DNA of 64,000 nt from positions 1-64,000 of the forward strand of contig JBEONO010000017.1 in the NCBI GenBank assembly GCA_040544425.1, given 5' to 3'. Within the stretch, counting starts at the first letter, position 1, and each line of letters begins with the position of its first letter. The notes under the pieces were generated by a model. It did not search any database and had not been told where the DNA came from. It saw only the letters and a list, made by a program, of their open reading frames with translations. This stretch comes from Solimicrobium sp040544425. Lineage in GTDB: Bacteria > Pseudomonadota > Gammaproteobacteria > Burkholderiales > Burkholderiaceae_D. Shown here in pieces: positions 8,533 through 18,400 of the stretch. The translations under genes were made by a program, and so were the position numbers.

Positions 8533-8876
8533 TGTATTTCCTTATCAGTGAGGGAGTCGCAATCATGATGCTATGTTCAACGCAAAGGGAATCTGCGCCA
8601 GGTTCCGGCTGTTTGGATACCGGTGATTTTTCCGCTGGCAAATATAGCACAGGACCAGAATGCCCGTTGTTGCAGAGCTCGGCAGATCGGGGCATTTAAT
8701 CCCGAAATTCGCGTATCGTGACCCGGTATTTATCGCTGCGTCCAGATAAAAATCCGGCGACGGACTCACCGCGTTTTCAAGAGCGTGTAGACTATTTGCG
8801 CCGACTACGCTGCTTGCCAGCACACGTCCGGCGCTCTGGGCTATTTTGCCTGAATACATGTTTAAGGAACCGACAA
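8533..8876. other. intergenic region between divergent MBL and fasciclin genes
   Basis: This 344-base gap should hold the promoters of both divergent genes. I see no convincing -35/-10 pair, operator palindrome or small gene. A longer reading frame that would extend the fasciclin protein upstream to 8718 has no signal peptide and poor start context. Confidence 0.4.
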
Positions 8877-9332
8877 ATGAAGAAATTACTCACCGCCGCA
8901 CTTCTGACATTCGCATTCGCCTCTGCACAGGCAGCTGATATTGTTGATACCGCTGTTGCCGCAGGCTCTTTCAAGACTTTGGTTACCGCTATCAAGGCGG
9001 CTGGTTTGGTTGATACCCTCAAAGGACCCGGACCGTTCACTGTTTTTGCACCGACCGACGAAGCCTTTGCAAAAATCCCGAAAGACAAACTGGACGCACT
9101 GTTGAAAGACAAGGCTGCCTTGACCAAGGTACTGACTTACCACGTCGTAGCCGGTAAGGTCATGGCTGCCGATGTCAAAGCAGGCCCTGTCAAAACGGTC
9201 GAAGGCGCTTCGCTGACTGTCACTGTTGCCAATGGCAAGGTCAAAGTTGACAATGCCAACGTCGTCAAGACCGATATCGTCACCGACAACGGCGTCATCC
9301 ACGTAATTGACGCGGTAATCATGCCGAAATAA
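8877..9332 (+). CDS. secreted fasciclin-domain protein
   Basis: This 151-aa protein consists of a signal peptide ([19 protein letters not shown]) and a single fasciclin (FAS1) domain. The domain shows both conserved boxes, [14 protein letters not shown] and [13 protein letters not shown], and the central [10 protein letters not shown]. The ATG at 8877 was chosen because it gives a canonical signal peptide and has AAGGA eight bases upstream. FAS1 proteins are periplasmic or surface adhesion-type proteins; bacterial single-domain forms are common and mostly uncharacterised. A strong terminator follows directly. Confidence 0.92.
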   Translation: MKKLLTAALLTFAFASAQAADIVDTAVAAGSFKTLVTAIKAAGLVDTLKGPGPFTVFAPTDEAFAKIPKDKLDALLKDKAALTKVLTYHVVAGKVMAADVKAGPVKTVEGASLTVTVANGKVKVDNANVVKTDIVTDNGVIHVIDAVIMPK

Positions 9333-9355
9333 TTCGGCTCGACTGTCTGTCGTTG

Positions 9356-9378
9356 AAAGGCGCTGCGGCGCCTTTTTT
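9356..9378 (+). terminator. rho-independent terminator after fasciclin gene
   Basis: An 8-bp stem (AAAGGCGC / GCGCCTTT) with a 4-base loop is followed by a T-run, 24 bases after the stop codon. Because the stem arms end in AAA and TTT, it may also end the convergent toxin operon, whose last gene stops at 9417. Confidence 0.8.
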
Positions 9379-9416
9379 CCTTTCAGCCATTTCGCTCCAA
9401 ATTTGCCTGGCACTGT

Positions 9417-12400
9417 CTATCTTTCATGACAACCGCAGTCTCCCTGCCGACACGACTCAAGCAACGGATTGTGACAGGGGCTGCAATGCGGATTGCTGCG
9501 GTACCGGCATAACACGAACACCCGGGTAACTTTCTGTGGGATCGCGAAGCGCAAACGCAGGGTATGGCTTTCCTCCGGCTGCAGCCGGCGTTGCGGTAGT
9601 TTGTGCACACCATGATAAAGGCAGGGCCACTCATTGCTCGATAAACAACGTATGTCTTGGTAGTGATCGATATCCCGGTCATGCCGTGCTGGCGGTAACC
9701 AGGCCGCCTGGATCATGTGTTCATCCGGCGCATCGCAATGCCGTGCGCAACCGCACTCATGTTCATGCTCCTCGTGATGTTCTTCGTCGACGCTGGTTTC
9801 AAACAGTACGGCAAACTCGCCAAGCAGAATATCCGGACTGAATTGCACAAATGGGAATTGATTGCGACGCAATTCCAGATCCAGATTGCGATGGCTTGGG
9901 CCACCACGTTCATTGCGCCCGGCACCCTGCACAAAGCGCGTCCACGCATTCGGAAATTCGTGACGCACTTCGAGCAGGCTCCAGCCATCGCCCGGCAAAT
10001 GCTCGCGCGCGCAGCGCAGCGCTTCGCAACGCAACAGCTCACCACCTTCCCGCGCGGTGAAGTTCAGCCGCAATACCAGATCGCTCAAGGTATTGAAATC
10101 GAACTGGTTATTTTCCGCGGGCAGTTCGATGCGCCAGCGGCTGACGGCACCGTGGAACTCAAACGGCAGATAGCGTTCGTCATGGAAATTCATTTCGAAC
10201 AGGCCGGTGTCGTTCTGTCCGGTTGAAGTCGCTATCGCTTCAGTCGCTGCGTAGCGTCGTTGCAGACGTGGATCGTCACTGCAACAGCTCTCATAACACC
10301 AATCGCATTCTTGCCCGCAGCAGCGATGGGGCGCAGGTTTTAAACGCGGATCAACCCGCGTCACGCTGGACAGTAAGGTCAGCTTGCAATGCACGCCGGT
10401 ATACGGCCCGGTGATGCAGGGCACGGTCAGGCTGACGTTCTTGATGCGACGCATATACATGCCAGGATAGTCGGCGTCAAACATCCATTCCGGCAGTTCG
10501 ATGGTGCAGCGACCGGTGGCGCGCAACTGCAGATAGGCGAGCGGGAAATGCAGGCGCAGCGAGAAATTTTTGCTCAGCTCGTATTCGCGCAGGTTTTCGT
10601 CATGATAGGTTTGTTCCATGCGCGACAGGGCCAGATCGAGCTTGTCACCGGCCAGCAGGCCTTCACGCAGTGAGTCCCAGGCGGTGCTGGGAATGAAACG
10701 ACGCTTGTCGTCGCCGCGTTCACGATGGAAGGCCCGTTGCGCCTGCAGTGCTACCTGCAGGCCGAGACTGAAGGCCTGGTAGTACAGGGCGCTGGTCTCT
10801 TTTTGCAAATACAGATACAGCGCGTCCGAGCTGAATTTGTCGCGCGTGAAATCGAGTATTTCCTTGCTCTGCCCGATCTGCCGCTGCTGAATATTGAGCT
10901 CGCGCAGCGCCGAATCGCGACGCCTTTGCGCACCGAGAATCTGCACTTCGATCTGATGAATTTCAATCGGCAGCACCTGGGTCTGATGCAGCCACTCGGC
11001 GGCGCGACGCTCCCATCCCGCGTTGGTATTATCGAGGCTGGCATTGGTATTTTCGATATCCGCCACTACGTTCAAAATGCGTGCGATCGCTTCGAACATG
11101 CCGGACAGTTTGGTCCCGATCGGCAGTTGCACAAAATTGTTTTGACCCACAAACACATCCGGAACGAGTTTGATGACTTCACCGATTGCTTCGATGGTAT
11201 TGCCCGCAGCGCGCGTCACCATCGCCGCTTCGGTCAGGTCCTGATACTGGATTTCATCCGGGATCAAACCGGCCTGCAGCAAATTGCTGTAATACAGCAA
11301 ATTGGTTTGGCTGACCAGCTTGGTTTTTTGCAGCGCTTCGATCTGCCAGTCAGCGTCGCGCCACTGATCTTCACGCACCGCCAGATTCAGATTGTTGATC
11401 TCGTTTTCAAAGCGTGAGTGCAGACCTGCCAGATATTCAGCATCGCCTTTTTCAAATGCGGCCAGCAATGCAGCACCCAGTTCGCGCACCTTGGCGCTCA
11501 AGGCCTGAGCCTTGGCGATCAGGAACTCGAAGCGATAGGGACTGGACAGGTTGCAGTCATCATCACAGGCGCCGGGACAGGGTGTGATCGCCGGACAGCA
11601 GCCATCGCCAGGACAGGGCTCACCGAAATAGGGCATATCGCAGTTCGGTGTGCCGTTATGCAGGCGGCGCAGATTTTCGCAATGATGGATCAGTGCGCGC
11701 CGGTCAGCGACCTTGTCATAAAGGCCCAGCAAAGCCGGGTTCAGCGGTGCGAAGCCGGGTACGAATGCGCCGATCGTGGCTGGCGTCGTGCTCGCTGCCT
11801 GCACAATATCGGGCGGACGCGGGCCGAGAATCATGTTGGCAGTATCGAGCAGCAGTCGCGCCTGCTGGAAGCTTTCCGGGGTATTGCGCCGCATCAGCGC
11901 GTCGCCCCATTCCATGAAGGTTTCCAGCACATGCATCAGCACTGAGCGGTTGCGTGCCACCAGGTCGGACACGCCACTGCTGTTGCAGCAACCTTCCAGC
12001 GCATTGCCGGCGCCGACATGGGTTAACGTGACACCGGCTTCGTCGCTGTTATTGCCATTTTGTGCGGCACGATGACAGCGCATCCAGGTGTTATCCATGT
12101 GCAGCGGATCGAACACCAGTTGCAGCCATTTGATGGCCGACTCGTAGTGACAATGCGCGCGCTGGACGCAGGCCACGGCCAGCGCAGGCGCATACAGGCT
12201 GGTCGGAAACAGCGACGCGCCGGGTTCGGCATACACAAAATAGGGGTAGGCATGCAGGCCGCCGGGGTAAGTCATGCCGGTTGAGTTTGCCGCCTGCACC
12301 AGTGGCAAGGTTACGGCACGGTCCGGTGCAAGATCGTAGCGGAAACCAGGCAGACTGGGGTCGTTGTAGCCGGGTTGCGCAGGCAACGCGCCGCTCACCG

Positions 12401-15400
12401 AGAAGGTGAGTGAGTCGTCCTGTCGCCCCAGAAATTGCAGGTCGGCGCTCTGCGGATCGCTGACCGGCACGCCGGTTTCAGCGTGACGCGGCGGCAGGAA
12501 CTGGCCATTGTGCAGGCGTGTCCAGGCCAGGATCACAACCGGTTGCGGCGTCCACTCAAGCAGTTGCGGAATCTGGGCAGGGGCTTGCCACAGGGTGGAT
12601 TCCTGGTGGTTCGCGTCATACAGATCGTCCTGAAATCCGTACTGGAAATTTTGCGGCGCGACATTGGCGCCGCCCTGCATGAGCGGTTCAAGATACAGCT
12701 GGCCGGGTTCAAGCCAAAAATAGTATTCATCATTCAGCGGTGCATGCATCTGGCCACAACATGCGCAACAACTCTTTGGCTGGCTGTCGGTTGCGGGCGC
12801 AAACGGATGACCGCCCATCGCTTCACCCGCGGCAACGATACGGTAAAAGCGTCGCCCCATCTTGACGGCAGCTTCCAGCCAGAAGGGCAGTTGCGGCGAC
12901 GTGCTCTGCGCGGCGGCGGACAGGGCGGCTTTCTTGACCAGTCTGCCTGGCAGATTAGTCGACGGTGGCGGCGGGCTGTTCGGCGCCGTGTTGTCGAGCG
13001 GTGCCAGCCACGACAGACGTCCATCGCGATCCGGCAAACCCTGCAGACCCAAACCCTCGCGTGGCACGAACTGATGCAGCTGCGACGGTTCGCGTTCCTG
13101 CAAGGCCATCAGACCGGCATGTTCGGGCACGGTCTGATCCGGCCACCATTCGAGCCCGCCAGGCACGGCGATTGACAGTGTGTTGCGGCGCAATTCACTG
13201 TTGAGTAACTGGTAGGCTTCGATTTTGCTGGCTTTGGCCTGTTCGGCCCACTCCATCCAGTTTTCCCGATACACCAGGCGCTGCTTGCAACGCAACCAGA
13301 TGTCGAAACTGGCGAACTGCTTGTCCCAGAATCGCGCAAAGTCACCCTGGACTTGCCAGGCTGGTTCCAGCCCAAGACGCGCACGACGCACGAAGCTTTG
13401 CACGGCAGTGATGGCTTCTTCAATCCGGCTGGCTTTTTCGCAGATACCGCAATTCACATCGAGCAGCAGCAAGGCACTGATGTCGCCATCGGTGCTGGCA
13501 AAACCGCCCCATGGCAAGGGCACCCGGTTGGCCACCGTGAGATAGGACAGCAAGGCGTGGCGCGAGCGTTCTCGCAGACAATCATTCATGCGCCGCAGCG
13601 CGTCATAGCGGCGCGGACTGTCATGCGCAAACTCGCCTGCCTGTACTAGATCAACCAGATTGCTGTTGCCGCTGACCGTCTGTCCGGCCAGAATCAGGCT
13701 GGGGTCGTCGCTGGCCCACAGACAGGGCAATGCCGCGACCGGGTCCGGCATGGCAAACGCTTTCAACACTGCGCGCATCCAGACATCGGCATGCCAGACT
13801 CGCAGCGCCCAGCGCTCGTCTTCCAGATCGGTGAAAGTCAGGGTGTCAACCTGATTGCTGGCGTGATCATAAAACTGCAACAGCGCTGCGGCATACGCCT
13901 GATCGACATCAATATGGCGCAGCAGCCAGGCCGGATTGGCCGGTTGCTGTTCTTGCGCATCATAGAACAACAGCCAGGCCGGACGCGCTGTCGCAGCATG
14001 GGTGCTCTTGCGCATCCGCAGGTAGTCGAAACAGCGCTCCCACCAGTCGAACAGGGCCTGCCTGCGCTGCAGCGATGGCGCGACCCGATCATCGATTGTG
14101 ACGTCAGGCGCAAGGTAGTTGTCCAGCAGAGGTAAGAGGTTGAAATCGAAACCGGCGTTATGGGCCTGATAGCTGCCGCCATTGAGATAGTAGGACCGCC
14201 CTTCAAACAGCGCCGGATTGGCCAGCATATAGCCCAATTCGGATTGATGGGTATCGGTCATGCGCTCTGCCGACAGGCCGAAGCGACAGGCAAACAGGGT
14301 AGCCTTGAAGGCACGTTGATAGGTGCGCCGGATGTCGCGCAGCGAACTGCTGTACAGCGTTTCCAGATATTGTGAGAGTACGTCAAAATTGACATCCGGC
14401 TGTTTAATATGCTGATCCAGCAGGCCGGTTTTTTGCTGCTGGTACAAGCGACAGAGCGGCAGCGCTTCCCAGTGCTGGCCGCTGTCCGGCCCTTTGTATT
14501 TGACCTGGAACCCGGTATGGAAATGTCTGAGGCGGATCTGCTCGGCGCTGCCGTCCAGACTTTCATCGGTTTCGTCGTCGCACCCTGCTGCAATATCCGG
14601 CGGCGGTTCGGTAAATTCCACCGTGATGTTGTAGGCACCACGCTGCAGGGCCAATTGCGGACGGGCGTGTTCCTGCTGTTCGTCCCACTGATGGTGCAAC
14701 ACGATCCAGGTACGTTGTCCGCGCTGCAGGGTGACGCGCCAGCGGCGCCGTTCCGCGACTTCGACCGACGGCACTTCTCCGTCCGGAGTCGGTGCGCCCG
14801 CCATAAAATGGTAGTCGCCGGATTCTTCCACCAGCAACACGCCGCTCCACATTACCTTGAAGCCCTGCACACCACCGAGCAGATCGGTCAGGTCATCGTT
14901 TCTGGCAAACCCGTTGTGCAGCACGACATGTTGCAGAGCGCCAGTGCCAAGCGTTGCGTCCAGCGCGGGAATGACTGTCGGTTGCGGCGCGTTGTGCCGG
15001 TCGCGCACATAATCGAATGCGGACATCGGACCGCGCAGCTCACTCCAGACGATCGCATTACTGTTGGCGATACTGTACTCACCCAACAGGCCGGTGCCGG
15101 TCAGGCCCAGCAAGGCAGCAAAGCTGCCGCCATTGGGCAGCGGTTTCCAGGTGAAGTCCGGTTTGGTACCGGCATCATTTTCCCAGGGCTGTTTTCCCCG
15201 GTTTTCATCCGCCAGCAGATTGCGCAATACCGCCCAGGCTGTGTGGACCTGCCGTTTATGTTCGGGATGCCGTTCATCATCAGCGGGATTGTCGAGCGCT
15301 TCACGCGCTGCGTGCGCAGCCAGGTGCTCGGCAATACAATGGCAGCGCGCGCGGGCCAGCGCGAACTGGCGCTGGAAGAAGGCCCAGCGTTCATGCTCGT

Positions 15401-18400
15401 TTGCAGTTTCGATCAACACTCGTTCAGCGGCTGCATAGTTTTCAAACAGGAAGGCAAACGGCGCGAGCATCAGGCGCGGTGAAAAATACAGATTCTGCAC
15501 TGCCAGCCGTTCGGCCGGATTGATCAGTTCGGCCATATTCGACAGTTTCTCGATCACGGCTTCATCGCGCAGCGGAATCTGGGTCCACAGCTTGCCGCCA
15601 CTGTACTGGAACGGGCCGTCGATCGGCGTATTCCACAGCAGCGGATTGCTGCCGCCCAGCATGACGCTGAACTGACGCGCGGCAAGAGATGCGCCCAGCA
15701 TGTGCGGGAAAAAATGCTCGCCCAGACTTTGCCAGGGATCGTTCAGCGCCAGCGGCACATAGCCAAAATCGTCACGCAGGCTGGCACTGATGCGGTTCCA
15801 GTTCCAGTGTGCCGCATCCTTCTCGTCGACATCGACCTCCAACAAGGCATGACGCAAGGCCCACAGCGATGCGCCGCTCTGCTCGTCCGGCAAATCAAGC
15901 GGGTCGTCCAGTGCCTCGTTATCCGTTTGCAGCGGGTAGGGATCGTCGCCGTCGAGGTGCGCCTGTGCGCCGAACAGATACAACAGCTCGCCCACTGAAA
16001 ATGGTGAGGCATACAGTTTGGCGAGCAGTTCTGCAAAGCGCAGCGTGCTGGTGGGACGGGCGCTCCAAGCCATACCGGCACTGGCCGGATCAAAGCCCAT
16101 CAGTTGCGACAGCGGGTCGAGATTTTGTGCCAGCAATTTAATGAACTGCGCGGAGCGCTGGGTGCAACCGTGGTGGCGTTGCGCCGACGGGCGCACACCG
16201 TGCAATAGCTGCTGAATTGCCCAGTTCCATTTGGCCGCAGTCGGCCCGACCCATAACGCCAGGATGTGCAGACGATCGGCGCCAGTGCCGATGGTGTGAT
16301 CGCTACGATCACGCAGCGCAAGGTGGAACTCCCTGTGCAATAACAGAATGCTGGCGAGCTGGCGCAGAAAGTCCGGCAGATTCCCGGTCGGTGTGAGCGT
16401 CGGCGCGACCACGGCGAAAATGTCGGCCAGATCATTCATACTCAGCTCAATGCAGCCGCAACACTGCAACTTGCGCCAGATACGAATGAACACGCCGACC
16501 AGTCCCAGATTCGAGGCGGCCGCATTGGCGTTGCCAAAGCTGAGCAGATACTGGCCTGGATAACAGGGCTCACAGGCGGGCAGTTTGCCGTCCCGGCTGC
16601 CGCTGAACGTAAACGACACGATCCCGCAATCCTGCAGGGCGCGCAGTTCACACCAGTTCAGGCCGGTGCGCGCCAGAAATTCCGACACCTGCGAGGCCGT
16701 GCGTACCCAGTTCACTTTGTTGGTGCTGGCACTGTTAAAGCCGAACAGCGCCCAGTTCGGTCTGGCCCGCTCGCCCGTCCAGGCATCGAGTTCCTGTTGA
16801 GTCAGACACAGATATTCGAGCGTCAGATCGAGATTGAGCGGATAGCGCCACAGGTGCGACTGAAAGATCGGTGCGGCCAGCGTCTCGTCATGCACAAATT
16901 CGGTGATATCACGCCGGAAGCGCCGCATCGTGTCATAGCGAGTCGTGCACAGATGTTCGAGATAAGTACGATTGATATCCAGCATCTGCGAATAGGGCAG
17001 ATCGGGCGTGGCGAAATCATGGGCCAGTTTGTCATACGCGCCGGGCAGCGCAACCGGCACCGCGGGGCTGGAGTAGGCAGGAACAGCGCCATACAGCGTG
17101 ACCGGATCCTGACAGTCGTCGCACGCTTCGATGGGCTCGCCCTGCGGCGGACAGCAGGCCACTTCACACAGGGTATAGCCGTTGAGCGTCGCGCCATTGG
17201 TGTTGTAGACCGCGCCCTGTGCTTGCGACGGAATCGTGGTGACCAGACTTTCCAGATTTTCATTGACGATATCGATCAGTGGAATCGGGATTTCCAGATT
17301 CGGACAACTGGCCAGCAACACCGTTGCCAGAGGGCCGCGCCGCGTGGCGAGCGCGTCGCCCAGACTGAGCTGGCCACTGGCAGGCGCTGCAGATGGATTT
17401 TCGCAGCTGGCAGTCTGCGCCAGCGTCAGCAGCTCATGCAGATATTCAATCTCGCCAAGCGGTGAACTGCACGGTGCGGGCAGGCAGTTGACCAGGTCGC
17501 CGGGATTGACCGGATTGAACGGTCCCGGCTGCGGCGCTGGATTGGTATTGCCGCCGATATTGCTGAAAATGGTAGCGGCGTAGGAATAGGCAATGGTGCC
17601 GATCAGTGAAGTCTCAAATTCATCCAGGGACAGCGGCAGGATATCGTTGGCACCCTTGAAGCCGCGCGCATACAGCGCTTCCATCAGCGAGAACGCCAGA
17701 CTGGCAGATACGCCCAGCGGATTGACGACGGCCGCCAGCGCGTCCAGCGTGGTGATCGCCTGCACCAGCCATTCCTGGGCGTGCAGATCATCGGGAAAAA
17801 TCTGCGCCGCAGCCTGCGCCATCACGACCGCATCAAAGCCGCTGCCCAGCGTGATCGGCCCGCCACCGGGCAGCAGTGCGTAAGCGGCAATGACTTGTGA
17901 AATCCAGTCGCTGGAAGGCGCGACCAGTAGCGGCGGTGCGCTGGGATTGGCGGCACTGTAATTGGTCGGTTGCGCTGGCGGGCTGGCGGAAAAAAACTGC
18001 TGGATATAAATGATCAAGGCGGACAGGCGCGCCTGTGCCGACCCGCTGCCGGTAAACGGCGGCAGCCACTGGTTAGCGGGCCCGCCGGGGCTGCTGGTAA
18101 AAAAGTTTGCCCAGTCGGTACTGAGCGCCTGCGCAAGTTGCGCCACCGTGGTTGGCGGTGCCGAGCCGTTCGGGGTAATTTTCAGATGCGCCAGAATCAG
18201 TTGCGCCAGCGATTGCGCGCTGGCCGGTGGCGTGTAGCCCTGGGTGAGCGCAGTCAATACAAAGTCCAGATACTTGCCGGGATATTTCACCACCTCGTCG
18301 GTGGCTGGCGTCGGTGGAACGCCGGGCGTGATCCAGAATTGCTCGATCGGCCCGACGGTCGGGTCGGGCCAGTCTGCCCCATAGCCCAGCCAGTCATTGA

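Noticed and set aside
8718..8876. N-terminal extension of the fasciclin protein
   Set aside because: The internal ATG at 8877 gives a perfect signal peptide and ribosome-binding site; the extension has neither.
11418..15482. Long plus-strand reading frames opposite the TcA-like gene (for example 12435-13175 and 14409-15482)
   Set aside because: They have no start signals or domains, and low-complexity composition typical of antisense frames in GC-rich DNA. The minus-strand gene has clear homology along this stretch.
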